The notes: generated by a model not told the origin, from the sequence alone. DNA of 64,000 nt from an uncultured Methanospirillum sp. (GCF_963668475.1 NZ_OY764544.1:682001-746000); one strand, 5' to 3'. Shown: positions 17,308 to 29,998, counted from the stretch's first letter. Numbers and translations: made by a program.

Positions 17308-19239
17308 TTATAACCTTCTACTTGCACAGAATCCACCAACAATCAGGGATATGAAGAGAATCCCAATTGGTAGTGGTGACTTCGTCGCTACTGGAACAAC
17401 TGTCTCTGTTGCCTGGATGGGCCTTTGATCAGATGGTGCAGGATCCTGGGGAGTCAGCACAGCAGAGATCGCTGTGGTCTGACCTGAAGTGATCGAGATG
17501 TCACGTGCATACCAAATGTATCCATCTTTAAAGATAGTCAGATTGTACGCACCAGGACTGACACTTTGGAGGTTCAGTGGACTGCTGCCCCGGTACACAT
17601 TGTTGAGAAGGACACCTGCACCGGTTGGGCTGGACTGAACATCAAGTGTTCCTCCATCTGTCCTGGATGACGATGAACCAGAGACCACAGGTTCCAAAGC
17701 CGCATTAACTGTCACAATCTCATTTCGGTACACTGTTATGACAGAAGTATAATCATAATAACCAACGCTGGAGATCGTGATCTGATAACTTCCGGGTGTC
17801 AGACTTGAAATTCCCAAATATCCTGATGAGGGTGTTCTTCCTTCATAATTATTGTTCAGGTACACAGTTGCAGCGGTCGGGGTGCTGATCACCTGAATCG
17901 CCCCGTTATCCCGATCATACCTGGGTGCATATAAGGGGCTTGATTCGTACCGGTAATGGCCAGGATCCGGATTCGAGTATCTGCCATAATAATAGTTGGG
18001 ATCCCCTCTGTGAAGCAGAATATCTGACATGATCGGATCAGGATCATTGTCACCAGGGACATGTGTAGGCTCACCATACCATTGTTCCGGGGTTGGGGTT
18101 ACAGTTATTGTAACGAGGGAGACTGTCGGTACCGGGCCTGGATGAAATCTGCCATCAGGATATTCAGGAGAAAATGGTTCACCAGGATTCATAGGTTGAG
18201 TGAAGGTTGGAGTTGGTATTGGGTTTATTGGATTCAAACCCGGACCCTGGTAAGGATCATTGGGCAGACCAGATATTGGTGTAACCAATGGAGTGGGTAC
18301 ATCACTCATAACCGGAGAAGGAACAGGACTAGGACTGCCCGAACCAGGACCAAAGTGTGTGCCATTCAGAAATCCTTGAGTAGGTGTTGCAATTGGAGTA
18401 GGAATATCGCTCATGACCGGTGAAGGAACAGAAATGTGAGTGCCCGAACCAGGACCGAAATGAGTTTCATTCTGAAGCCTTTGTGAAGGTGTTACAATTG
18501 GAGTTGGAACATCACTCATAACCGGGGAAGGAATAGGACTAGGACTGCCCGAACCAGGACCAAAGTGAGTACCTGTTGAAAACCCTTGAGTAGGTGTTGC
18601 CATGGGAGTCGGAACATCACTCATAACCGGGGAAGGAACAGGACTAGGACTGGCCGAACCGGGATCTATATGAGTACTATTCTGAAACCCTTGTGAAGGA
18701 GTTGTCATAGGAGTTGGAACATTACTCATAACCGGGGAAGGCACGGGACTAGGACTGCCCGAACCAGGACCGAAGTGAGTACCTGTTGAAAACCCTTGAG
18801 TAGGTGTGGTTAAAGGTGTTGGAACATCACTCATGACCGGAGAAGGCACGGGACTAGGACTGCCCGAACCAGGACCGATTTGAGTACCTGTCGAAAACCC
18901 TTGAGTAGGTGTGGTTAAAGATGTTGGAACATCACTTACAACCTGGCCTGACGAAGGGTTCATTTGGCCACCAGTAAGGCGAGTTACGGTTGTTCGTGAA
19001 CTTCCGGGTATTGCAGAACTATCATTCTCCTGGGAAGAGGAACCAGATTGAGATGACAGGGTGGCTTCTCTGTTCTGATCCGAAGACAGGTTTTTTTCTC
19101 CATTAAGATGGGAGATAGTGCCAGAAGGTTGCAAAGTATTTGACAAGGTTCCTGAAACTGAATCCACATCTGCATTGACACAACTGAAAGTTATAGCAGT
19201 AATGAGAAGAAGCCCTAAAAAAAATTTTTGAGAATTCAT
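17308..19239 (-). CDS. Secreted repeat protein with two PEGA domains and C-terminal anchor
   Basis: 643 residues. A signal peptide (FFLGLLLITAITFSCVNA) is followed by a Ser/Gln-rich stretch, then about seven tandem repeats of 35 residues at about 104-348. The repeat consensus is VPTPxxTPTQGFSTGTHFGP followed by GSGSPSPVPSPVMSD; the seventh copy is degenerate. A Pro/Gly/Tyr-rich stretch leads to two PEGA domains at about 443-515 and 527-597 (TPTAATVYLNNNYEGRTPS, SPTGAGVLLNNVYRGSSPL). A C-terminal hydrophobic helix with basic end (PIGILFISLIVGGFCASRRL) anchors it. The Pro/Ser/Thr repeats would form an extended, possibly glycosylated stalk. It lies 22 bp downstream of the ABC permease gene and is probably in the same transcript, so it may be handled by or assist that exporter; this is inference. 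Confidence 0.85.
   Translation of the reverse strand: MNSQKFFLGLLLITAITFSCVNADVDSVSGTLSNTLQPSGTISHLNGEKNLSSDQNREATLSSQSGSSSQENDSSAIPGSSRTTVTRLTGGQMNPSSGQVVSDVPTSLTTPTQGFSTGTQIGPGSGSPSPVPSPVMSDVPTPLTTPTQGFSTGTHFGPGSGSPSPVPSPVMSNVPTPMTTPSQGFQNSTHIDPGSASPSPVPSPVMSDVPTPMATPTQGFSTGTHFGPGSGSPSPIPSPVMSDVPTPIVTPSQRLQNETHFGPGSGTHISVPSPVMSDIPTPIATPTQGFLNGTHFGPGSGSPSPVPSPVMSDVPTPLVTPISGLPNDPYQGPGLNPINPIPTPTFTQPMNPGEPFSPEYPDGRFHPGPVPTVSLVTITVTPTPEQWYGEPTHVPGDNDPDPIMSDILLHRGDPNYYYGRYSNPDPGHYRYESSPLYAPRYDRDNGAIQVISTPTAATVYLNNNYEGRTPSSGYLGISSLTPGSYQITISSVGYYDYTSVITVYRNEIVTVNAALEPVVSGSSSSRTDGGTLDVQSSPTGAGVLLNNVYRGSSPLNLQSVSPGAYNLTIFKDGYIWYARDISITSGQTTAISAVLTPQDPAPSDQRPIQATETVVPVATKSPLPIGILFISLIVGGFCASRRL
18196..18930 (-). 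repeat. Tandem 105-bp coding repeat, about 7 copies
   Basis: In-frame repeat of 105 bp encoding the 35-residue Pro/Ser/Thr unit of the PEGA surface protein. Copies are nearly identical at the core (GTCATGAGTGATGTTCC-type start) and vary most around the TQGFSTGTHF part. Copies alternate between a GFSTGTHFGP form and a GFQNSTHIDP/RLQNETHFGP form, which suggests duplication of a two-unit block. Such arrays often differ in copy number between strains. Confidence 0.8.
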
Positions 19240-19260
19240 GATATCAACAATTATTATGAC

Positions 19261-20442
19261 TTAATCTGCCCGTAGTGCTTCAATCGGATCCATATTTGCA
19301 CCTCTCCATGCCGGATATATACCTGATATAATGCAGATAACCAGGCCAATAGCCATTGCATAGGGAAGGTGAATCAGACTGTCAACCGTGAAGAAGTACT
19401 TAGTATTACCCACCATGACCTGAATAAATACATATCCTATAATCAGACTGAAGGTCATCCCTGCTAATGCTCCAAGCACTCCAATTAGTGTGGCCTCATA
19501 GAGAAAAATTCTGAGGATCTCTTTCTTCTGAGTACCGATACTACGCAGAACACCGATCTCTCTGATACGTTCAGTCACTGACATCATCATGATGTTGAAG
19601 ATGGAAACCGCGGCCACTAGTAATGAAATCCCAGCAATGAGGGAGGCAAAACTGGTAATCGTAGTAACTGATGAGGATATCATCGTCACAAAGCGGCTGC
19701 TGTCCTGAACTCTTACAACCTCTTCTCTGCGGTTCATCTGTTTATCTATCGCATTCACTGCTTCTGATGCCTCATCGATATTATCAAGGATAATATTAAC
19801 CTGGTTGTACTCATCAGTAGCACCGAACATCGACTCATATTTTGATTTTGTCATTACCACAGCACTGTCTGTGTTCAGATCCATGGACATTCCACGGGAT
19901 GCGATGATTCCGGCGACCTTTAACCCCTGACCAGAAACCGTAAATTTGCTTCCGGGCTCAAGATTATTATCAGAAGCAAAGGTGGCACCAATTAAAACCG
20001 AGCCATCACTGCTGGGATATCCGCCTTCAGATATATTTTCCAGAACCCTCTTCATAGCCGGGGTTTCAAGGCCGTAAATAGTAGTACTCCACTCATCCTT
20101 GCCTTTCTGTACTTTGGCACGTATTGAGTGAACACCATATGCATACCCATATTGATCAGCTACTTTCAAGATATTTTTGTACTGGGCTTTTGTAAGATTG
20201 TCAGTAGTTCCACCACCACCAGGAGCACCACCTCCTCCGCCTTTTCCACTATATGGATTAACGGTAAGTTTATCAGCCATTGACGAGAGGGAATCTTTTA
20301 CAGAATAGGTCATATTTGTCCCCAACATACCCATTGATGCGATGGATATGATTCCTATTGTAATTCCTAATGCAGCAAGGATGGATCTGAGATAGTTAAT
20401 TTTCACATTTCTCAAAGCCATTGCAAAGATGATATCTTTCAT
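19261..20442 (-). CDS. ABC transporter permease, MacB/FtsX family
   Basis: 393 residues. One N-terminal helix (LAALGITIGIISIASMGML) is followed by a large extracytoplasmic domain at about 45-270 with a Gly-rich insert (GKGGGGGAPGGGGTT). Three C-terminal helices (about 275-385) follow, ending in ISGIYPAWRGANMDPIEALRAD. This ending and the topology are typical of MacB/LolC/YknZ-type permeases. These work with a LolD-type ATPase to drive transmembrane mechanical work or export. The stop is 2 bp from the next gene upstream in the operon order (ATPase 20445-21122, whose end precedes this start by 2 bp). Confidence 0.9.
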   Translation of the reverse strand: MKDIIFAMALRNVKINYLRSILAALGITIGIISIASMGMLGTNMTYSVKDSLSSMADKLTVNPYSGKGGGGGAPGGGGTTDNLTKAQYKNILKVADQYGYAYGVHSIRAKVQKGKDEWSTTIYGLETPAMKRVLENISEGGYPSSDGSVLIGATFASDNNLEPGSKFTVSGQGLKVAGIIASRGMSMDLNTDSAVVMTKSKYESMFGATDEYNQVNIILDNIDEASEAVNAIDKQMNRREEVVRVQDSSRFVTMISSSVTTITSFASLIAGISLLVAAVSIFNIMMMSVTERIREIGVLRSIGTQKKEILRIFLYEATLIGVLGALAGMTFSLIIGYVFIQVMVGNTKYFFTVDSLIHLPYAMAIGLVICIISGIYPAWRGANMDPIEALRAD

Positions 20443-20444
20443 TG

Positions 20445-21122
20445 CTACACAACTCTCCCATCTCTGATGGTAACTATCCGATCTGCCTGTTCAGCAATTG
20501 TCGGGTCATGAGTTACAATGATCAGGGTTTTTCCTTTTTCATTGAGTTTTCTGAGCATACTCATTACCAGAACTCCAGTCTTGGAATCAAGGTTCCCGGT
20601 TGGTTCATCGCACAGAAGTATCTTTGGATTATTAACGAGGGCTCTGGCAATGGCAACCCGTTGCTGCTGACCACCGGATAGTTCAGGAGGTTTATGTTTG
20701 GCACGATCCTCATTGATTCCGACCATTGCAAGAAGTTTGGCTACTCTTCCTGACGTGTCTTTTTTGCGATACTTTAGTGTGTATGGGTATTCCACATTTT
20801 CATATGCAGAGAGAAGAGGGAGAAGGTTGAATTTCTGGAAAATGAACCCGATGGTAACCAGACGAAGATCGGTCAATTCATAATCGGTCATATCCCGGAC
20901 CAATTTTCCCCCAATTTCAAGGTCACCATACGTTGGCACATCAAGACATCCGAGCTGGTTAAGTAGGGTTGATTTCCCAGACCCGGATGGCCCGATTATC
21001 GCAACAAATTCCCCTTTCTTAATAGTAAGGGAGAGATGATCAAGAGCGACCACATCTCCGGAAGGGAGGGGATAAATCTTGCTTACATCAGTTAATCGGA
21101 CGACGATCTCATCTTCCGCCAT
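20445..21122 (-). CDS. ABC transporter ATP-binding protein, LolD/MacB type
   Basis: 225 residues with a complete ABC ATPase set: Walker [17 protein letters not shown]-loop [10 protein letters not shown], signature [15 protein letters not shown], Walker [17 protein letters not shown], and switch His in [13 protein letters not shown]. The FQxFNLLP and GNLDS features are typical of the LolD/MacB/FtsE class. It is translated just after the 21135-22586 product (12 bp gap) and just before the permease, so the three form one operon. Cytoplasmic, membrane-associated. Confidence 0.95.
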   Translation of the reverse strand: MAEDEIVVRLTDVSKIYPLPSGDVVALDHLSLTIKKGEFVAIIGPSGSGKSTLLNQLGCLDVPTYGDLEIGGKLVRDMTDYELTDLRLVTIGFIFQKFNLLPLLSAYENVEYPYTLKYRKKDTSGRVAKLLAMVGINEDRAKHKPPELSGGQQQRVAIARALVNNPKILLCDEPTGNLDSKTGVLVMSMLRKLNEKGKTLIIVTHDPTIAEQADRIVTIRDGRVV

Positions 21123-21134
21123 GATTCGTCCGAT

Positions 21135-22586
21135 TTATTTTACATTTAATGAAATTTTCCGCCCTTTCATCTTCCGCTTCCAGAGTACCCAGATGACAAT
21201 AACAACGATGAGAATGATAATGCCATATATGATCTCCATAATCGGAAGACCGCTCATGCCCGAACCCATTCCAGATAGGGGGTTCATTGGATTTACTCCT
21301 CCGGTACGTGATGTAGAAGAACCGGTACTTTTGCTACCAGATGAACTGCCGGACTGGGTTGCAGAGGGTGCTCCTCCTGATCCAGGCGGACCTCCCCCTT
21401 CAGGCATTCCTGTTCCACTAACAGCAGATCCCTGAGTACCACCAGAGATCTTCTCCATATCAAGTGAGAGAGATTTAGAGAACTGATTCCCTGACGCATC
21501 CTTAAACTGGATTACTACCGGGACGATTTTTGAACCAGATGGGATCTTTAGATCAAAACTCTCGTAGTCACCAGCACTGATGGTACCAATGGCATATTTT
21601 TCATTTGGATTGCCATTTTCTCCGGCAGCACTCTCCAATGCAACAACTACTCCGTAAGCATCAGATATTCCGGCATTTGATACATCACCAGATAGTGTTG
21701 TCTGACCAGATTCGGTAGCAACTTCAATGTTGTTGATCAGTGGTTCTGCTGCGAGTTTATCAGTTCCAAGCGTTATTGGTACAGAATATGAAGTCTGATG
21801 TGAGTTCATCCCACATGAGTATGTGACATTAAAATTCAGATTGGAAGAATCTGATGGAGTAATATCAAAGAGAACTGATTTTTCGGAGTGTGGATAGAGA
21901 TCACCGATGAAGAATGATGTCTGGTTGCACTGGATTCCATCACCTGCAGGGATAATGGATATACCCGTCATGTTCACGCTTTTCGCATTTCCGACATGCA
22001 GGGTTATTGAACTCTTAACCCCTTTTGCATAGTTCTGGGGGATCCCTGACACGAAGAGTTCTAATTCTGGTGTTTCAACCCTGACAGGTATATTATATCG
22101 CAGACTTCCTGCATCCTGATAATTCAGATAAAACGCTGGATAATATATGTTCTCAGGCTGGTTTGCTACAATTGAGAATGAGAACTGCATCTTAGTTCCC
22201 GCACCAATTGTCCGGGTACTCTGGTAAGTCTCCGGATTCAGGACAGTTAATTCCTTTGAAATTAAGCGGCCATCGCTGATGATTACATTACTTGTACCGG
22301 TGTTTTCAACCGTCACAGTAAGAAGACCTATGTCCCCGGTCATCAGAACTGAAGGTTCAATAACTGCATCAGTCACTGTCACCTTCCCAGCTGCATCAAT
22401 TGTCTCATTTGTCGCAATAGCCAGGCAACATTGAGAACCTGCAATTAAAAGAATCAATAAGAATCCAAATACATAACACTGGATATGTGTAGATAATCTT
22501 GATGACCCAACAGATTTCTGAATCGATTTTGCCGATCCACTTAATATTTTCTGATTTTTGTTTCGCAAAAACATATTCAACCCCAC
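21135..22586 (-). CDS. Extracytoplasmic COG1361-like (S-layer/CARDB-type) accessory protein of the ABC system
   Basis: 483 residues. A hydrophobic segment at about 38-58 (YVFGFLLILLIAGSQCCLAI) acts as signal or anchor after a basic, 35-residue N-terminus. Beta-rich Ig-like domains follow (VTVTDAVIEPSVLMTGDIG, VTVENTGTSNVIISDG, SITLHVGNAKSVNMTGISI). A Gly/Ser linker (about 385-440) leads to a C-terminal helix (MEIIYGIIILIVVIVIWVLW) and a basic tail. Archaeal ABC operons of the MacB type often start with such a COG1361-like protein, taking the place of the bacterial membrane fusion partner. The exact role is inferred from operon position. The long N-terminus makes the start uncertain. Confidence 0.75.
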   Translation of the reverse strand: MGLNMFLRNKNQKILSGSAKSIQKSVGSSRLSTHIQCYVFGFLLILLIAGSQCCLAIATNETIDAAGKVTVTDAVIEPSVLMTGDIGLLTVTVENTGTSNVIISDGRLISKELTVLNPETYQSTRTIGAGTKMQFSFSIVANQPENIYYPAFYLNYQDAGSLRYNIPVRVETPELELFVSGIPQNYAKGVKSSITLHVGNAKSVNMTGISIIPAGDGIQCNQTSFFIGDLYPHSEKSVLFDITPSDSSNLNFNVTYSCGMNSHQTSYSVPITLGTDKLAAEPLINNIEVATESGQTTLSGDVSNAGISDAYGVVVALESAAGENGNPNEKYAIGTISAGDYESFDLKIPSGSKIVPVVIQFKDASGNQFSKSLSLDMEKISGGTQGSAVSGTGMPEGGGPPGSGGAPSATQSGSSSGSKSTGSSTSRTGGVNPMNPLSGMGSGMSGLPIMEIIYGIIILIVVIVIWVLWKRKMKGRKISLNVK

Positions 22587-22795
22587 GGACCTAAGAGTAT
22601 CCTTGTATTGTCATAACTAATACTTTCTGCAACCAAGTAGGATGATATTCAGGCATCCATATCATCATGGGATCTATCATAGAAGACCAATTATGATTTG
22701 GATATTAAAAGGTGATTGGATTGCTCTCCCCAGACTGGTATCCAATATCCGGGCAGACAATAATAAAAATAAGATTCTGATGTATCAGAAGATAT

Positions 22796-23260
22796 TTACT
22801 GTGCAGGCTTCTGACCATCAGTTGGAGGAGTCGGACGGGCATCAGGGTGTGCTTTGAAAAATTCATCAAGGAGTTTTTGTGCACTAGTAGTGTCTCCACT
22901 GTCCAATGCAGCCTTTATCTGCGATACATCGCTGCCCTTTGAAGCAAGTTCATCGACGATCTTTTTCAGGTGATCAGCATCCATAGGTTGCATCTGTGGC
23001 TTTGCATCAGGATGTGCTTCGAAGAACTTGTCAAGAAGGGCCTTGGCCGCATCCTTGTCACCCTTGTCCATTGCTGCCTGAATTTCCGAAACATCGAAAC
23101 CCTTTTCAGTAAGGTTCTTCAGAAGACCACTCATATCTCCCCCGGGTCCGCCTCCTGCTGGGGGTGCTTGAGGAGCTTCTTCAGCAGCAGCACATGCTAC
23201 GAAAACACTGAGCACAATGCAGGCCAGTGCAATAATCCACATATTCGATTTTTTGCTCAT
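22796..23260 (-). CDS. Small exported protein with two 50-residue helical repeats
   Basis: About 154 residues from the ATG at 23260; a longer frame from 23287 adds nine residues ahead of the signal peptide. Signal peptide: MWIIALACIVLSVFVACAAA. The mature part has two repeats: FDVSEIQAAMDKGDKDAAKA, then LLDKFFEAHPDAKPQ; and SDVSQIKAALDSGDTTSAQK, then LLDEFFKAHPDARPT. Proline-rich linkers flank them. The repeats look like paired amphipathic helices with no cofactor motif. The gene lies 209 bp upstream of the ABC operon on the same strand. The function is unknown; the operon neighbourhood suggests it may be linked to the exporter. Confidence 0.7.
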   Translation of the reverse strand: MSKKSNMWIIALACIVLSVFVACAAAEEAPQAPPAGGGPGGDMSGLLKNLTEKGFDVSEIQAAMDKGDKDAAKALLDKFFEAHPDAKPQMQPMDADHLKKIVDELASKGSDVSQIKAALDSGDTTSAQKLLDEFFKAHPDARPTPPTDGQKPAQ

Positions 23261-23537
23261 ACTTACATCTCTTAACAGAATATCCAAAGATATTCACGTC
23301 GTTACCAGTAATCGGTATACATCGCGAGGAATAAACTAATCTAAACCGGTGAGTAAAATATTCAACAACATGGTTCATTGTTATGGATCTGTCAATTGAA
23401 GGATTATTTAAATAATAATCCTGAAAAAATATTAAACCAGGCTTTTTTCCCATCAGAGAGTCTCTAAATAATTGTATTGGTGGAACAACAATACATGAGC
23501 ACCTTCCTTTTATAGAATTATAGAAGAATCATATCAT

Positions 23538-24080
23538 ATGGGATCTAACCGGAAGATTACAACGATAACATTTCTTCTCATAATAATTGGGTGTATTATC
23601 TTTCAGATTACAGCAGTGTACGGAGATGAGCAGGCAGAGACTCCCATCCCACAGGTTGTTATTTTCAAATTAACCGATACAGATGGAAAGAATATCGACC
23701 ATGTTTCTCTGATGAAATTTGGGGAAAATTACAAGGACGGAAACTCTCGACAGGTTTTAAGCACGCAATTTATCCGGGATGCACAAGAGTTGGTCTGGAC
23801 ACCATGTAACGAAAATTCCTGCACATACATATCACTTCCAACTTCAGGGGGAACTACAGGTAGAGACGAACTTGTACTTGAAGTTGTTTTATCAGATCCC
23901 TCAATTGATTTGACAACATGTTATGCTGATCCTACCTGTGAAAGGCTTCGGGGTGGAACCAGTACAATCAGTGGGATGGTTGATGGAATGTTTAAAACGG
24001 GTAAACAATATGAAATATCTATTAACAGCTTGAAGCCAGGGATCAAAGAGGGATATACTGTAAGTGAGAGCACTAATTAA
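23538..24080 (+). CDS. Secreted protein of unknown function
   Basis: 180 residues with a signal peptide (ITFLLIIIGCIIFQITAVYG). I recognise no family. The mature part looks beta-rich (PQVVIFKLTDTDGKNIDH) and has four cysteines in two pairs (TPCNENSCTY and TTCYADPTCERLRGG) that could form disulfides. A TATA-like TTTATAGAA at about 23509-23517 lies 22-29 bases before the ATG, so the transcript is probably leaderless. It faces the end of the 5S array, with 142 bp between them. Confidence 0.65.
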   Translation: MGSNRKITTITFLLIIIGCIIFQITAVYGDEQAETPIPQVVIFKLTDTDGKNIDHVSLMKFGENYKDGNSRQVLSTQFIRDAQELVWTPCNENSCTYISLPTSGGTTGRDELVLEVVLSDPSIDLTTCYADPTCERLRGGTSTISGMVDGMFKTGKQYEISINSLKPGIKEGYTVSESTN

Positions 24081-24137
24081 TCAGATATATAGTAACGATT
24101 CAATTTTTTAGGCAGATTTCACTACGAATGCAGAGAG

Positions 24138-24150
24138 AGTAATAAAAATT
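24138..24150 (-). terminator. T-tract terminator after the 5S array
   Basis: On the minus strand the sequence after the last spacer reads AATTTTTATTACTC. A short T-rich run is the usual archaeal intrinsic terminator, and it lies between the rRNA operon and the convergent gene ending at 24080. Confidence 0.45.
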
Positions 24151-24222
24151 TCTATCGGGTTGAACCAACGTGTATAACCGAATGTTACAAAGACTGTACA
24201 ATAGAATTTACGATTTTTAGAA

Positions 24223-24345
24223 CAATAGCAGCGTAAGGGTTCTCCCGAGGACTCGCGTACCTCAGTACTGGCTCTTACGTGAGGTGTCTTAACTTCCGGG
24301 TTCGGAAAGAGACCGGGTGTGACACACCTGCTTTGGCCGCTATTG
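24223..24345 (-). rRNA. rrf: 5S rRNA copy 5 of the array (last in transcription order)
   Basis: 123 nt. The ends pair as helix I (CAATAGCGG with CTGCTATTG) and the conserved core (CCGAACCCGGAAGTTAAG on the minus strand) is present. It differs from the other copies at GAGCCAGTACTGAGG (others have GGGCCAGTACTGAGG). It shares the TGTGTCACAC version of helix II/III with the first copy. The downstream spacer is followed by a T-tract on the minus strand near 24143-24148, the likely terminator. Confidence 0.93.
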
Positions 24346-24424
24346 AGAGCCTCTGTTGGACTGAACCAACATCTGTAACCGAATGTTACAAAGACTGTAC
24401 AATAGAGTTTACGATTTTTTAGAA

Positions 24425-24547
24425 CAATAGCAGCGTAAGGGTTCTCCCGAGGACTCGCGTACCTCAGTACTGGCCCCTACGTGAGGTGTCTTAACTTCCG
24501 AGTTCGGAAAGAGACCGGGTGTAGCACACCTGCTTTGGCCGCTATTG
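24425..24547 (-). rRNA. rrf: 5S rRNA copy 4 of the array
   Basis: 123 nt, same boundaries and helix I as the other copies. It differs from them by one base in the conserved loop region (CCGAACTCGG rather than CCGAACCCGG on the minus strand) and has the TGTGCTACAC version. The base change lies in a strongly conserved part of 5S, so this copy may be less functional. Confidence 0.92.
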
Positions 24548-24625
24548 AAAGCCCCTGTTGGATTGAACCAACATATGTAACCGAATGTTACAAAGACTAT
24601 ACAATAGAGTTTACGATTTTTAGAA

Positions 24626-24748
24626 CAATAGCAGCGTAAGGGTTCTCCCGAGGACTCGCGTACCTCAGTACTGGCCCCTACGTGAGGTGTCTTAACTTCC
24701 GGGTTCGGAAAGAGACCGGGTGTAGCACACCTGCTTTGGCCGCTATTG
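24626..24748 (-). rRNA. rrf: 5S rRNA copy 3 of the array
   Basis: 123 nt with intact helix I and core. It is identical by eye to the copy at 24827-24949, including the TGTGCTACAC version, and its flanking spacers are also nearly identical. This points to recent duplication or gene conversion. Confidence 0.93.
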
Positions 24749-24826
24749 AGAGCCCCTGTTGGATTGAACCAACATATGTAACCGAATGTTACAAAGACTA
24801 TACAATAGAGTTTACGATTTTTAGAA

Positions 24827-24949
24827 CAATAGCAGCGTAAGGGTTCTCCCGAGGACTCGCGTACCTCAGTACTGGCCCCTACGTGAGGTGTCTTAACTTC
24901 CGGGTTCGGAAAGAGACCGGGTGTAGCACACCTGCTTTGGCCGCTATTG
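24827..24949 (-). rRNA. rrf: 5S rRNA copy 2 of the array
   Basis: 123 nt with intact helix I and core; identical by eye to the 24626-24748 copy. The region directly upstream (24950-24975) carries the tRNA T-arm-like hairpin in the place that tRNA-Cys occupies before the first 5S copy. Confidence 0.93.
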
Positions 24950-25027
24950 AGAGCCCCTGTTGGATTGAACCAACATATGTAACCGAATGTTACAAAGACT
25001 ATACAATAGAGTTTACGATTTTTAGAA

Positions 25028-25150
25028 CAATAGCAGCGTAAGGGTTCTCCCGAGGACTCGCGTACCTCAGTACTGGCCCCTACGTGAGGTGTCTTAACTT
25101 CCGGGTTCGGAAAGAGACCGGGTGTGACACACCTGCTTTGGCCGCTATTG
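25028..25150 (-). rRNA. rrf: 5S rRNA copy 1 of the array (first after 23S and tRNA-Cys)
   Basis: 123 nt, starting two bases after the 3' end of tRNA-Cys. Helix I and the conserved core are intact; it carries the TGTGTCACAC version seen otherwise only in the last copy. It is the operon-proximal 5S and so probably the ancestral one. Confidence 0.95.
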
Positions 25151-25152
25151 AG

Positions 25153-25224
25153 AGCCAAGGTCCGGATTTGAACCGGAGTATAGTTGATCTGCAGTCAACC
25201 GCGTGGCCGCTCCGCCACCTTGGC
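25153..25224 (-). tRNA. trnC: tRNA-Cys (GCA)
   Basis: 72 nt. The acceptor stem GCCAAGG/CCTTGGC, discriminator U, T-arm CCGG-TTCAAAT-CCGG and anticodon loop CTGCAGA with GCA at the anticodon are all visible. It sits between 23S and the first 5S rather than after 5S, the more familiar archaeal position, and only two bases separate it from the first 5S. CCA is not encoded. Confidence 0.95.
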
Positions 25225-25287
25225 CTAGCTTGAGTTAGTCAAGACTATGTATTGGAATGTGCTGCGTTTAGAATTTCGTCTGGGTTT

Positions 25288-28335
<3,048 letters not shown>

Positions 28336-28339
28336 GCAG

Positions 28340-28412
28340 TGGACCCGTGGGGATTTGAACCCCAGGCCTCGGCGTTGCAAACGCCGCGCTCTTCCAACTG
28401 AGCTACGAGCCC
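28340..28412 (-). tRNA. trnA: tRNA-Ala (TGC), in the 16S-23S spacer
   Basis: 73 nt with acceptor GGGCTCG/CGGGTCC, anticodon loop TTTGCAA (anticodon TGC), T-arm GGGG-TTCAAAT-CCCC and discriminator A. A tRNA-Ala in the 16S-23S spacer is typical of euryarchaeal operons. What is unusual is that the 23S seems to begin almost at its 3' end. Confidence 0.96.
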
Positions 28413-28424
28413 ACCATTTTATTT

Positions 28425-28460
28425 GGAATACTGATGGTTTTATGGTCTGTCCGGCACCCG
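28425..28460 (-). other. 16S processing stem, 3' arm (bulge-helix-bulge)
   Basis: Read on the minus strand, this arm contains CGGACAGA, CCAT, bulge AAA and ACCATCAGTATTCC. It pairs with 29999-30033 to give a 14-bp helix, a 3-nt bulge, a 4-bp central helix, a 3-nt bulge and an 8-bp helix. That is the classic substrate of the archaeal splicing endonuclease, which excises and circularises pre-16S. Confidence 0.85.
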
Positions 28461-28487
28461 TTGCAATAATACCGCTTATAAATCGTT

Positions 28488-29954
<1,467 letters not shown>

Positions 29955-29998
29955 TTGTTTGGTTACTTTTCGCAACGCACACTTGCTCGGACTATTGG

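Larger units (their letters stand above)
24150..25150 (-). repeat. Tandem array of 5S gene plus 78-bp spacer, period about 201 bp
   Basis: Five 5S genes start 200-202 bp apart. Each spacer holds, on the minus strand, two perfect hairpins: TGTAAC-ATTCG-GTTACA (for example 24978-24994) and TGTTGG-TTCAAT-CCAACA (24958-24975). The second resembles a tRNA T-arm and lies just before the next 5S gene. The spacer after the last 5S copy retains most of this sequence (GTTGGTTCAACCCGA) but ends without a further 5S, so the array looks like an amplified unit truncated at its 3' end. Confidence 0.9.

Noticed and set aside
18196..18930. CRISPR-like regular repeats
   Set aside because: The repeats are in-frame coding units of 105 bp without unrelated spacers of constant length, and no cas genes are nearby.
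24409..25158. A 249-codon minus-strand ORF with four near-identical 67-residue repeats
   Set aside because: It is the translated 5S-spacer array read in one frame; the repeat comes from the tandem rRNA genes.
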